Under the pieces are notes generated by a model. It was given only the letters and a program-made list of their open reading frames with translations. It made no database searches and was not told where the DNA came from. Shown in pieces: positions 1-7,830 of a stretch of 10,431 bases of DNA. Location of the stretch: NCBI GenBank assembly GCA_030150305.1, contig JASLGD010000169.1, positions 1 through 10,431 on the forward strand, written 5' to 3'. Position numbers and translations under genes: made by a program. Origin of the DNA: Caldimonas sp. Lineage in GTDB: Bacteria > Pseudomonadota > Gammaproteobacteria > Burkholderiales > Burkholderiaceae_C. Positions within the stretch are counted from its first letter, which is position 1. Every line of letters begins with the position of its first letter.

Positions 1-2
1 AC

Positions 3-3000
3 TGCGACTGGTGGTTCACCGACCAGGCGGTGCTGATCGACACCGCGGGCCGCTTCACGACCCAGGACAGCGACCGCGAGAACGACCGCGCGACGTGGAG
101 CGGCTTTCTTGCGATGCTCAAGCGCACGCGCCCGCGGCAGCCGCTGAACGGCGTCCTCGTCACCGTCTCCGTGCCCGACCTGCTGACGCGCACGCTCGCC
201 GAGCGCCGCCAGTACGCGGCCACCGTGCGGCAGCGCCTGCAGGAGCTGCACGAAGGGCTGCGCATCCGCTTCCCGATCTACCTGCTGGTGACCAAGACCG
301 ATCTCGTCGCCGGCTTCACCGACACCTTCGCGACGATCGACAAGGACCAGCGCGCGACGCCGTGGGGCGCGACCTTCCCGATCGAAGGCAGCGCGACGCA
401 GAACCTGCAGCGCTTCGGCCACGAGTTCGACCTGCTCGTCAAGCGCCTCGAGGACGGCCTCGTCGAGCGGCTGCAGGCCGAGCGCGACGTCCAGAAGCGC
501 GCGCGCATCTACGGCTTCCCCGGGCAGTTCGCAGGCCTGCGCGGCGTGCTGAGCGAGTTCCTCGAGGTCACCTTTTCGTCGTCGCCGTACGAGGCCGATG
601 CGCTGCTGCGCGGCGTGTACTTCGTGAGCGGCACGCAGGAAGGGACGCCGATCGACCGCGTCCTCGGCGCGATCTCGCGCAGCTACCGCCTCGAGCGCGC
701 GATCCTCGCGCCGAACCAGGCGAGCGGGCGCAGCTTCTTCCTCTCGCGCCTGCTCGGCGAGGTCGTGTTCGCCGAGCGCGGGCTCGCCAACACCGACCTC
801 AAGCTCGAGCGCCGCCGCGGCGCGCTGATGGTCGGCGCGTATGCGGCGATCGCCCTCGTCGCCGTCGGCGGGATCGCGGCGTGGCTGGTGAGTTACGCGA
901 ACAACCGCAGCTACGTCGACGACGTCGCGCAGCGCGTGCAGCAGGTGCGCCAGCTCGTGCAGACGACGCCGAACCGCGCCTCGCCCGACCTGCTGCCGAT
1001 CCTGCCGGCGCTCGCCGCGACCCGCGGTCTCGCCGGCACCGGCGATTCGGTGCCGTGGCGGCTCGGTGCCGGGCTCTATCAAGGCAAGAAGCTCGACAGC
1101 GCGGCGCGCAGCAGCTATGAGCGGATGCTCGTCGACGCGATGCTGCCGCGGATCGGCTTTCGCGTCGAAGAGCAGCTGCGCCAGGCGAGCAACGCCAGCG
1201 AGACGCAGTACGAGGCGCTCAAGATCTACCTCATGCTGCACGACGTCCAGCACTTCGATCCCGACGCGCTGAAGAGCTACCTCGCGAACGACTGGAACGT
1301 GCTCTTCGGGCGCTCGCTCACCGAGGAGGAGCGCGCGCAGCTCGACGGCCACCTCGCGACGCTGCTCGCGCAAGGACCGGTCGTCTCGCCGGTGCCGCAG
1401 GACAAGGACCTCGTCGACTTCCACCGCACGCGACTCGCGGCGACGTCGCTGCCGCAGCGCATCTACGACCGCATGCTGCAAAGCGGCGTCGGCAAGAACG
1501 TTCCCGAGTTCTCGGTGGCGCGGGTCGCGGGCAACAACGCGGCGATCGTGTTCACGCGTGCGAGCGGGCAGCCGCTCAACCGCGGCGTGCCGGGGCTCTT
1601 CACCTACGACGGCTATCACAACGCGTTCCAGAAGGAGCTGAGCCCGACGGCGCAGCAGCTCGCCGAAGAACAGGGCTGGGTGCTCGGCGTCAAGGAGCCG
1701 CCCAAGGACGTCGCCACGGCATTGCGCGGCAGCGAGCCGCTGCTCGACCAGGTGCGTCGGCTCTACCTGAACCAGTACGCGCAGCGCTGGGACGAATTCA
1801 TCGCCGACATCCGCATCGTGCCGATGAGCGGCGGGATCACGCAGCTGATCCAGACGGCTCGCCTGCTGTCGTCGGCCGACAGTCCCCTGCCGCCGCTGAT
1901 GAAAGGCCTCTCGCGCGAAACGACGCTGCTCGCGTCGAGCAACAAGGGCCTGATCGACAAGGGCGTCGACAAGGGAAGCGGAATCCTGAAGGACGCGCGC
2001 GATGCGGTCATCGGCAAGGTCGTGCCCCGCGCTGCCGACGCCGGGCAGCCGATCGAGAGCATCGTCGACGATCGCTTCCGCGGCCTGCGCCAGTACGTGC
2101 TCGCGCCCGAAGGCGGCGGCAAGGCGCCGCTCGACGACACGATCGCGCTGATCGGCGAGGTGCAGATGATGCTCAACGCCGCCGACGCGGCGATCAAGAG
2201 CGGAGGCGCCGCGCCGCCGTCGGGCGTTCCGGTGAAGGTGAAGACGGAGGCGCAGCGCCTGCCCGAGCCGGCACGCTCGATGATGGACACCATCGGCGAC
2301 AGCAGCTCGCGCATCTCGCAGCTCATGGTGCGGCAGAACCTCGGCGGCGAGGTCCGCTCGCAGGTCGGCGAGTTCTGCCAGCAGGCGGTCGGCGGCAAGT
2401 ACCCGATCGACCGCAACGCGACGCGCGACGCGACGCCGCAGGACTTCGCGACGGTGTTCGGGCCCGGCGGCAAGATGGACTCGTTGTTCCAGCAGAAGCT
2501 CGCGCCGTACGTCGACACGACGAAGCGGCCGTGGCACTTCCGCCCGGTCGAGGGCGGCGCGCCGCTCGGCACCGACGTCGGCACGCTGCCGCAGTTCCAG
2601 CGCGCACAGGCGATCCGCGAGACCTTCTTCCAGGGCGGCGCCGGCCCGAAGCTGCAGCTCTCGATCAAGCCGATCGACATGGACAACTCGCTGAAGGTCG
2701 TGACGATCGACATCGACGGCCAGATCGTCCGCTACGACCACGGCCCGCAGATCCCGATGCAGATCGTCTGGCCCGGGCCGCGCGGCACGTCGCAGGTCCG
2801 CGTCCAGGTCGATCCGCCGGGATCGGGGACGACGTTCGGCTCGCTGTTCGAAGGCCCGTGGGCGTTGCTGCGGCTGTTCGACAAGATCAGCTTCGAGCCG
2901 ATCAACAACTCGCAGATCACCTACAAGGCGGTGCTCGACGTCGGCGGCCGCAAGGCGATCTTCGAGGTGACCGCGAGCAGCGTGCGCAACCCGTTCCAGC

Positions 3001-3041
3001 TGCCCGAGCTGCACGACTTCCAGTGCCCGATGTCGCTCTGA
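3..3041 (+). CDS. tssM: T6SS membrane-complex protein TssM (IcmF/VasK family), 5' truncated by window edge
   Basis: TssM is the large inner-membrane subunit of the T6SS TssJLM complex; it spans the periplasm and holds the baseplate dock. The frame is open from base 3 with no start, so the N-terminus (two membrane helices and the Walker A loop in this family) lies outside the window; 1012 residues are visible. Seen directly: an N-terminal CDWWFTDQAVLIDTAGR block (NTPase G3/Walker B region, nt 3-53), a VTKTDL block (G4-like base recognition, about nt 288-305), LLRGVYFVSGTQEGTPIDR (about nt 603-659), a hydrophobic segment at about nt 819-887 that is the single helix leading to the periplasmic part, and a C-terminal FEGPWALLRLFD plus FQCPMSL end typical of the TssM C2 domain. 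No frameshift was seen. The stop is 24 bp before tagF, so the two are probably co-transcribed. Whether the NTPase is active cannot be judged without the Walker A. Confidence 0.97.
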   Translation, partial: CDWWFTDQAVLIDTAGRFTTQDSDRENDRATWSGFLAMLKRTRPRQPLNGVLVTVSVPDLLTRTLAERRQYAATVRQRLQELHEGLRIRFPIYLLVTKTDLVAGFTDTFATIDKDQRATPWGATFPIEGSATQNLQRFGHEFDLLVKRLEDGLVERLQAERDVQKRARIYGFPGQFAGLRGVLSEFLEVTFSSSPYEADALLRGVYFVSGTQEGTPIDRVLGAISRSYRLERAILAPNQASGRSFFLSRLLGEVVFAERGLANTDLKLERRRGALMVGAYAAIALVAVGGIAAWLVSYANNRSYVDDVAQRVQQVRQLVQTTPNRASPDLLPILPALAATRGLAGTGDSVPWRLGAGLYQGKKLDSAARSSYERMLVDAMLPRIGFRVEEQLRQASNASETQYEALKIYLMLHDVQHFDPDALKSYLANDWNVLFGRSLTEEERAQLDGHLATLLAQGPVVSPVPQDKDLVDFHRTRLAATSLPQRIYDRMLQSGVGKNVPEFSVARVAGNNAAIVFTRASGQPLNRGVPGLFTYDGYHNAFQKELSPTAQQLAEEQGWVLGVKEPPKDVATALRGSEPLLDQVRRLYLNQYAQRWDEFIADIRIVPMSGGITQLIQTARLLSSADSPLPPLMKGLSRETTLLASSNKGLIDKGVDKGSGILKDARDAVIGKVVPRAADAGQPIESIVDDRFRGLRQYVLAPEGGGKAPLDDTIALIGEVQMMLNAADAAIKSGGAAPPSGVPVKVKTEAQRLPEPARSMMDTIGDSSSRISQLMVRQNLGGEVRSQVGEFCQQAVGGKYPIDRNATRDATPQDFATVFGPGGKMDSLFQQKLAPYVDTTKRPWHFRPVEGGAPLGTDVGTLPQFQRAQAIRETFFQGGAGPKLQLSIKPIDMDNSLKVVTIDIDGQIVRYDHGPQIPMQIVWPGPRGTSQVRVQVDPPGSGTTFGSLFEGPWALLRLFDKISFEPINNSQITYKAVLDVGGRKAIFEVTASSVRNPFQLPELHDFQCPMSL

Positions 3042-3065
3042 GCTTGCGACACGCACGACGCTGCC

Positions 3066-3770
3066 GTGGACAAGACGCTCGCTGCCGACGACCTGGGCGA
3101 CGTCGCCGCCTGGTACGGCAAGCTCGCGACGCTCGGCGACTTCGTGCAGCGCCGCGTTCCGCCCGAGTGCCTGCAGACGCTCGACGCGTGGCTCTCCACC
3201 GTGATGCGCGACGCGCGCGAGCAACTCGGCGAGCGCTGGCTCGACGTCTACCTCACCGCGCCGCTGCTGCGCTTCGCCTGGGCCCCGGACGTCATCGACG
3301 GACGCTGGTGGTTCGGTCTGCTGATGCCGAGCTGCGACAACGTCGGCCGCTACTTCCCGCTCGTCATCGTCCAACCGCGTGCACGCGCGCCCGAGGACCG
3401 GATCGCACTCGACCACCTCGAGCTCTGGTACGAGCACCTCGCGCAGGCCGCGATGCAGACGCTCGCCGAAGGCAGCGACGCGCTCGAGACGCTCGAGTCC
3501 GGGCTGCGCGAGGCGCCGCCGTGGCCGACGCCGGGTCGCGCATCGGCGATGACGACGCACGAGCGATCGCACGGCGACCATCTCGGCCTCGCTCCCGCGG
3601 CGACGCTGCAGCAATGGCTGCACGGGCTCGCGACGCGCGACCTGCAACGGCGCTTCGCCGGCTGCACGATCTGGTGGCGAGTGACCGAACGCCCGAGCGG
3701 CGACTCGGTCGACATCGTGCACGGGCTCCCCGACGGCGCCGCGTTCGCTGCGCTCTTGAGCGGCGAATGA
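3066..3770 (+). CDS. tagF: T6SS regulatory protein TagF (ImpM family), full length
   Basis: TagF is a cytoplasmic post-translational repressor of T6SS assembly; in Pseudomonas it acts parallel to the PpkA/PppA switch and in Agrobacterium a TagF-PppA fusion binds Fha (family knowledge). The 234-residue product has the usual family length and landmarks: WYGKLATLGDFVQRRVPP (residues 16-33, with the conserved GDF), AWL (41-43), WWFGLLMPSCDNVGRYFPL (81-99) and a C-terminal TIWWRV...GLPDG block (201-224). The start is GTG; the next in-frame ATG is at residue 47 or later, inside the domain, so GTG is the only sensible choice. No clear Shine-Dalgarno is visible in the 24 bp after tssM, which suggests coupling to tssM translation. 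It converges on the methyltransferase gene with 24 bp between stops. A second, shorter TagF-like gene lies at 7854-8384. Confidence 0.96.
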   Translation: MDKTLAADDLGDVAAWYGKLATLGDFVQRRVPPECLQTLDAWLSTVMRDAREQLGERWLDVYLTAPLLRFAWAPDVIDGRWWFGLLMPSCDNVGRYFPLVIVQPRARAPEDRIALDHLELWYEHLAQAAMQTLAEGSDALETLESGLREAPPWPTPGRASAMTTHERSHGDHLGLAPAATLQQWLHGLATRDLQRRFAGCTIWWRVTERPSGDSVDIVHGLPDGAAFAALLSGE

Positions 3771-3794
3771 GCGTCGGTCGTCGCGCGCGCGTCG

Positions 3795-5168
3795 TCAGCC
3801 GCGCCGCGCGCTGACCACCCAGCCCTGCACCGGCACGCCGCCTTCCGAGCGAAGGACGGCGGCGACGATGCTCGACCGGCCGAAGTCGGCAGCCTCGAGC
3901 ACCGAGCGGAGATAGGCACGCGCGTGCGCGTAGCGTCCGTGCAGGAGGAGCCGGTGGTCGGCGCGATCGTCGTCCGGCAGCGCCTCGACCGTGAAGACGA
4001 GCTGCCCGCCCTCGCGCAAGGCGCGCCGCGCCGCGGCCGTGGCGCTTTCGAGGGCACCGAAATAGCACAGCGTGTCGGCCGAGATCACGACGTCGAATGC
4101 CGCCGGGTGGGCCTCGAGATACGCGACGAGCTCGCTCTTGTCGAGCTGGTCGTACACGCCGCGGCGCTGCGCCCGTTCGAGCATCGCCGCGGACAGGTCG
4201 CACCCCGACAGGTGCCGGGCCCACGGTTCGACCAGCGGCCCGCACAGGCCTGTGCCGCAACCGAGGTCGGCGATGTCGAACTGGTGCGCCGGCGCCGGCA
4301 GGCTGGCAGCGAGCGCCGCGGTGACGAGCTCGGGCGCGCGGTAGCCGAGTCTTGCCAGCTGGGCGTCGAACGTCGAGGCGAAGCTGTCGAACGCCTGCTC
4401 GATGTAGTCGTCGCTCGCGCGTTCCGGCGCCCCCTTGCCGATGCAGGCCGCGAGATGGTGGCGCACGTAGGCGTTGTCGGGCTCGTCGGCCAGCCATTCG
4501 CGGTAGACCGAGATCGCGTGCTCGATCTCTCCGGCCCGCACGAGCGCGCGCGCATACGAGTCGCGACGGCGCTTCTGCGGCGGCAGCAGCAGCACCGCCT
4601 TGCTCGCGGCGACGATCGCTTCAGGCACCCGGCCTTGCGCGATGAGCACGAGCGACAGGCTGTGCCAGGCGTCGCCGAGGGTCGGCGCGATCTCGATCGC
4701 GCGCCGGCAGGCGGCTTCGCCCTCGTCCAGAGACTTGCGCCGGCGCAGCAGATTGCCGAGGTTCGCCAGCGCTTCCGGGTTCTCGTGGAGCTCGAGGCTG
4801 CGCCGGAATGCGCGCTCCGCCTCGTCGTCTTGCCGAACCCGCAGCAGTACGTTGCCGAGGTTGTTCCAGATGCCGGCGACCTGCGGCGCGACCTCCGCGG
4901 CACGGCGCAACAGCGCGAGCGCCGCAGCGTGCTCGCCGCGCTGGTGCTGCAGGATGCCCATGTGGTTGAGGACGTCGGGATGGTCGGGCCAGCGCTCGAG
5001 CAGCACCGTGTAGACGACCTCTGCGTCGGCGAGGTGCCCGAGCTTGTGGCGCTCGATGGCGAGCGTCAGCGCGTCTTGCGGACTGAGGCTGACCTCGCGC
5101 TCGGCGGCGCCGGCGACATCGCCGTGATCGGGTCGATCGGGGGCGGAGTCGACCGGCCGTGAAACCAT
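3795..5168 (-). CDS. TPR-repeat SAM-dependent methyltransferase (COG4976-like)
   Basis: This is a predicted soluble protein of 457 residues from ATG at 5168; a TTG at 5180 would add four residues, and neither start has a clear ribosome site. The N-terminal half (about residues 30-245) is a string of roughly six TPR helices, with the A/G/W/N-L-G-N pattern plain in IWNNLGNVLLRVRQDDEAERA and ALANLGNLLRRR. The C-terminal half is a class I methyltransferase: DLGCGTGLCGPLV (about 301-313, SAM-binding glycine loop), GCDLSAAMLERA (about 322-333, acidic residue after strand 2), DVVISADTLCYFG (about 359-371) and LREGGQLVFTVEA. The AFDSFASTFDAQLARLGYRAPEL linker is typical of TPR-methyltransferases. The substrate is unknown. 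It is the last gene of the tagH-phosphatase operon, 12-24 bp after the phosphatase stop, so a role in modifying a T6SS protein is possible but is inferred only from position. It could also be an unrelated passenger. Confidence 0.88.
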   Translation of the reverse strand: MVSRPVDSAPDRPDHGDVAGAAEREVSLSPQDALTLAIERHKLGHLADAEVVYTVLLERWPDHPDVLNHMGILQHQRGEHAAALALLRRAAEVAPQVAGIWNNLGNVLLRVRQDDEAERAFRRSLELHENPEALANLGNLLRRRKSLDEGEAACRRAIEIAPTLGDAWHSLSLVLIAQGRVPEAIVAASKAVLLLPPQKRRRDSYARALVRAGEIEHAISVYREWLADEPDNAYVRHHLAACIGKGAPERASDDYIEQAFDSFASTFDAQLARLGYRAPELVTAALAASLPAPAHQFDIADLGCGTGLCGPLVEPWARHLSGCDLSAAMLERAQRRGVYDQLDKSELVAYLEAHPAAFDVVISADTLCYFGALESATAAARRALREGGQLVFTVEALPDDDRADHRLLLHGRYAHARAYLRSVLEAADFGRSSIVAAVLRSEGGVPVQGWVVSARRG

Positions 5169-5192
5169 CGCGATCTGCAAGCTGCCGCGCCG

Positions 5193-5969
5193 TCAGCCCA
5201 TCGCCGCTGGCCGCGTCGTCTCGCCGGATTCACGCAGCCACACAGCGACCGCGCTGAAGTTGTCCTGGCGCGGTGCGGCACGCGACACGATGCGCTGCTG
5301 CATCGCGTCGAGCCAGGCGTCGGGGCTTTCGCCGCTCGAGAGGTCGGCGGCGATCGCCTGCACGTCGAGCGCGTCCCACCAGCCGTCGCTGCAGAGGAGG
5401 AACGCATCGCCGTCGCGCAGCCCCGCCGACGCCGTGTGCGGCTCGACGTCATCCTCGATGCCGAGCGCGGCGAGCAGCTGGTTCTTCTGCGGGTGCACGA
5501 TGGCCTGCTCCTCGGTCATCAGGCCGGCGTCGACCATGCGCTGGACGACGCTGTCGTCGGACGTCAGCAGCACTGCGATGCCGTCGCGGACACGGTAGAG
5601 CCGCGAGTCGCCGACGTGCGACCACAGCACGCTCGCACGACGCAGATCGAGCCAGAGGACGACGACGGTCGTGTGCATGCGCGCCGCGCCGTGAAGATTG
5701 CCCTGGGCCGCAGCGAAGACGTCGGCATGCGCGGCGAGGACGGCGCGGGTGAGCGCTTCGGCGTCGAACTCGGCGGCACCGGCGCACAGTGCCGTCTCGA
5801 GCGAATCGACCGCGCGCCGCGATGCCTCTGCGCCGCCGCGGTGACCGCCGGCGCCGTCGGCGAGGATCGCGACCCAGCGGTCGCCGTCGCGACAGAGGCG
5901 CACGTTGTCCTCGTTGCTCTTGCGCTGGCCGAGCTCGCTGCGCGAGGCGACCGCGATGTCGAGCGCCAT
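5193..5969 (-). CDS. pppA: PP2C-family Ser/Thr phosphatase, T6SS PppA/Stp type
   Basis: The product removes phosphate from Ser/Thr; in T6SS clusters PppA reverses PpkA phosphorylation of the Fha protein and so turns the system down. The 258 residues form a bare PP2C catalytic domain with no membrane segment. Metal-binding motifs are intact: QRKSNEDN (15-22), ILADGAGGHRGG (35-46), SHVGDSRLYRV (117-127), LCSDGWWDAL (192-201) and RQDNFSAV (234-241). The flap block DDSVVQRMVDAG...HPQKN (138-163) is the bacterial Stp type. The start is ATG 5969: the frame stays open further upstream, but that stretch overlaps the tagH 3' end and encodes an Arg/Ala-rich string without PP2C similarity. The start lies 8 bp after the tagH stop, which indicates translational coupling. 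I find no matching Ser/Thr kinase in the window. Confidence 0.94.
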   Translation of the reverse strand: MALDIAVASRSELGQRKSNEDNVRLCRDGDRWVAILADGAGGHRGGAEASRRAVDSLETALCAGAAEFDAEALTRAVLAAHADVFAAAQGNLHGAARMHTTVVVLWLDLRRASVLWSHVGDSRLYRVRDGIAVLLTSDDSVVQRMVDAGLMTEEQAIVHPQKNQLLAALGIEDDVEPHTASAGLRDGDAFLLCSDGWWDALDVQAIAADLSSGESPDAWLDAMQQRIVSRAAPRQDNFSAVAVWLRESGETTRPAAMG

Positions 5970-5977
5970 CCGCGAGC

Positions 5978-7711
5978 TCACTTCGGGGCCGCCGGCGACG
6001 CCGCCTTCTCGCGGCGCAGCCGCTCGAGCTGCTGCTCGTACGCGGCGAGAAATGCGCGGCCGAACAGCGTATGGAAGTCTTCCTGCGCCTCGTCGCGGAT
6101 CGAGCCGTAGTGCTGGAGATAGAGCTCCCACAGCTTGGCCTTGCGGTTCATCGGCAACACGCTGTCGAGCACCGAGTGCGTCGACAGCTTGGCCTCGAGC
6201 TCCTGCGGCCCGAAGCGCTTGAGGACGCCCTCGAGGGCGGCGCGCGTTCCGGCCATCGTGCCGATCGCATGGCCGAGGAGGTCGTTCATCGCATCGGTCA
6301 TCGCCGCGGGGCCCGGCAGGAACCCGCGCACCGCCGGCTGCAGCATCTGCTCCATCGCCGACTGGCCGTCGGGAGCGAACTTCAGCGGGTTGTTGTTCTT
6401 CGGCCGGATGACGGTGACCTGCGCCTGCAGCTCCTGCCGAGTCGCCTGGCGCATCGCCATCTGCTGCACGGTGCCCTCGACGGCCGCGCGCAGCATCATG
6501 CCGACGACCCGCATGAACGCCGGGCCGGTGTTGGGGGGCGGATCGAGGCGGACGCCGGCGCCTTCGCAGAGGTAGTGCCAGACCTCGAGCGCCTCTTTGG
6601 ACCAGCCCGCGTTCGCCGGGGGGTTGGTCGATTCGTCGTCGCGGGCCGTTGCCGCGGCCGGACGCGGCGCGGCGGCCGTTTGTGCAGCGCTTTGCGCTGC
6701 AGCGGCGCGGGCGGCCAGCGGCGATGCCGGCCGAGGCTCCGCAGCCGGCGGGCTCGGCGGAGCCACACGCGCCGCAGGCGCGACGGGCTTCGGAGGGACG
6801 AACCCGGCGCGCAGCTCCGGCGTGTGGTCCGGCATGCTCGGCGCGGCGGGCACGATCGGCTCACGCACGTTGGCGAACATCGCGAGGGGATCCGTCGAAG
6901 CGACACTTGCGCCGGCCCCTTTGGAGGCAGCGTCGCTCGCCGCAGGAACGCTCGCCATGAAGGCGGCCAGCGGATCGCTGCCGCCGCTCGATGGCGTCAG
7001 GCCGAACAGCGTGTCGATGGAGCCGCGCTCGGCGGTTGGAATCAGCCCCTCGAAGGCACCTTCGAGGCTCGAAGGAGAGGGAACCGGTGCGGCGCTCGGC
7101 GGAGCAGGCGGTGCAAAGGGGTCGAAGTCGTCCGGCAGACGACTCGGCGCCGGCGACGCGGCAGAACTGGCCGGTGCCGAAGCGGGCGCGCCGAGCAGAT
7201 CGGCGAAGGGATTGCCGATCGAGCCGGCTGCGCTCAGGTCGGCGAAGGGCGATGACGATGGATACGCGACAGCGGCCGGATCGGCAGCTGCGGCGCGCGG
7301 CGGCCGCGGAGGCGGCGGATAGGCTTCGAAAGGATCGGCACGCATGCTCGAGCTCGCGTCCACCTCCGTCTGCTCGTGGACGCTCGCGTCGGCGCGCGTG
7401 ACCTCCAGAAGATAGCCGCCGATCCGGACCTGATCGCCATGTTGCAGCTTCGCCGACTCGCCCAGTGCAATCGACTCGTCGCGAACGATGATGGGATTGG
7501 CACTGCCGACGTTCTTGATCTCGAATCCCGCTCCCACCGCCACCACTTCCGCTTGGCGGCGAGAGATGCGACGCTCGGGATCGGGCAGCGACAGCGTGTT
7601 CGAGTCGGCGCGTCCGATGGAACCGCCGCCGGGGCCGAAGCTCGCGGCGATCGGTTGGGTGATCGGTCGGTCGTTGAGCGATACCGCCCGCAACGTCAGG
7701 GCGCTTGGCAC
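5978..7711 (-). CDS. tagH: T6SS FHA-domain scaffold protein TagH/Fha
   Basis: TagH (Fha) is the cytoplasmic FHA protein through which threonine phosphorylation, TagF and PppA control T6SS. The product has 577 residues in three parts. An FHA domain (about 5-105) shows SIGRADSNTLSLPDPERRIS and the core strands KLQHGDQVRIGGYLLEV. A long Ala/Pro/Ser-rich linker (about 110-365) is probably disordered and carries repeated D/N/S-P-F/L motifs. A conserved C-terminal T6SS FHA domain (about 369-565) contains GWSKEALEVWHYLCEGAGV, IRPKNNNPLKFAPDG and FHTLFGRAFLAAYEQQLERL. The start is GTG at 7711; the FHA strand begins at residue 5, so it cannot start much later, and no longer in-frame start is available. 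The usual FHA S-R-x-H reads S-R-R-Q (Gln53). It is first gene of the minus-strand operon, and a promoter-like element lies upstream at 7742-7770. Confidence 0.96.
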   Translation of the reverse strand: MPSALTLRAVSLNDRPITQPIAASFGPGGGSIGRADSNTLSLPDPERRISRRQAEVVAVGAGFEIKNVGSANPIIVRDESIALGESAKLQHGDQVRIGGYLLEVTRADASVHEQTEVDASSSMRADPFEAYPPPPRPPRAAAADPAAVAYPSSSPFADLSAAGSIGNPFADLLGAPASAPASSAASPAPSRLPDDFDPFAPPAPPSAAPVPSPSSLEGAFEGLIPTAERGSIDTLFGLTPSSGGSDPLAAFMASVPAASDAASKGAGASVASTDPLAMFANVREPIVPAAPSMPDHTPELRAGFVPPKPVAPAARVAPPSPPAAEPRPASPLAARAAAAQSAAQTAAAPRPAAATARDDESTNPPANAGWSKEALEVWHYLCEGAGVRLDPPPNTGPAFMRVVGMMLRAAVEGTVQQMAMRQATRQELQAQVTVIRPKNNNPLKFAPDGQSAMEQMLQPAVRGFLPGPAAMTDAMNDLLGHAIGTMAGTRAALEGVLKRFGPQELEAKLSTHSVLDSVLPMNRKAKLWELYLQHYGSIRDEAQEDFHTLFGRAFLAAYEQQLERLRREKAASPAAPK

Positions 7712-7722
7712 GACGAGTCGTC
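7712..7722. promoter_or_regulatory. Short palindrome just upstream of the tagH start
   Basis: The sequence GACGAGTCGTC has perfect 5-bp arms around one central base. It directly abuts the tagH GTG, in the place where its ribosome site should lie, and no Shine-Dalgarno is visible there. It could be an operator or a small hairpin in the tagH leader. Arms this short occur often by chance in GC-rich DNA. Confidence 0.25.
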
Positions 7723-7741
7723 TGAAGCGAGCATGCGAAGG

Positions 7742-7770
7742 ATCGTCGAGCGCGGCGAGCGATCGTTCAA
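7742..7770 (-). promoter_or_regulatory. Candidate sigma70-type promoter for the tagH operon
   Basis: Read on the minus strand, TTGAAC (7770-7765, -35 like) is followed after 17 bp by GACGAT (7747-7742, weak -10). Transcription would start near 7735, about 24 nt before the tagH GTG. The -35 matches TTGACA well in its first four bases, while the -10 matches TATAAT at only three of six. Spacing and position are good, but the match is modest. Confidence 0.35.
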
Positions 7771-7775
7771 TGAAC
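7765..7775. promoter_or_regulatory. Palindromic candidate operator in the divergent tagH/tagF-like region
   Basis: GTTCAATGAAC has perfect 5-bp arms around one base and covers the candidate -35 of tagH. It is the most AT-rich spot of an otherwise GC-rich gap and lies between two divergent operons, where a shared regulator site would be expected. No regulator is encoded in the window, so the binding protein is unknown. Confidence 0.3.
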
Positions 7776-7803
7776 CAAAGTCACGCCGTCGTCGCGCGGG
7801 GAC

Positions 7804-7830
7804 CTGACGTCGCCGCGCGAGCAGTAATAT
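7804..7830 (+). promoter_or_regulatory. Candidate promoter for the short tagF-like/effector operon
   Basis: TAATAT at 7825-7830 is a good -10 match (five of six to TATAAT) and rare in this GC-rich sequence. A partial -35, CTGACG at 7804-7809, sits 15 bp upstream, which is slightly too close. Transcription would begin around 7837, leaving a leader of about 17 nt before the GTG at 7854. This favours that start over the upstream in-frame ATG at 7770. Confidence 0.35.

Noticed and set aside
11..1120. A 369-codon open frame overlapping tssM in another frame
   Set aside because: The product is an Arg/Ala/Pro-rich string, while the tssM frame shows conserved NTPase and membrane motifs throughout.
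1763..2713. A 316-codon minus-strand frame within tssM
   Set aside because: It is Ser/Pro/Arg-rich, has no recognisable domain, and is fully contained in the conserved periplasmic part of TssM.
3771..3794. Possible bidirectional terminator between the convergent tagF and methyltransferase stops
   Set aside because: There is a GC alternation but no stable separated stem-loop and no T-tract on either strand.
3924..5162. A 412-codon open frame on the + strand opposite the methyltransferase
   Set aside because: The minus strand encodes recognisable TPR and SAM-binding motifs. The + frame has no motif and mirrors the codon bias of the real gene.
5970..6131. Upstream extension of the phosphatase to a start at 6131
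   Set aside because: It would overlap the conserved end of tagH by about 150 bp and adds an Arg/Ala-rich stretch with no PP2C similarity. ATG 5969 begins directly at the PP2C domain.
5789..7255. A 488-codon open frame on the + strand opposite tagH
   Set aside because: It is antisense to the clear TagH coding sequence. Its product is Arg/Gly-rich without domain character, as expected from a GC-rich complementary frame.
7706..7722. A sigma54-like TGGCACG element on the + strand
   Set aside because: The -24 half looks right, but the -12 half reads GTCGT rather than TTGCA/T. It also overlaps the tagH start codon.
7741..7764. GATCG...CGATC inverted repeat in the divergent gap
   Set aside because: Five-base arms with a 14-bp loop in GC-rich DNA are too weak to call a hairpin or operator. 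Only the tighter palindromes nearby were listed.
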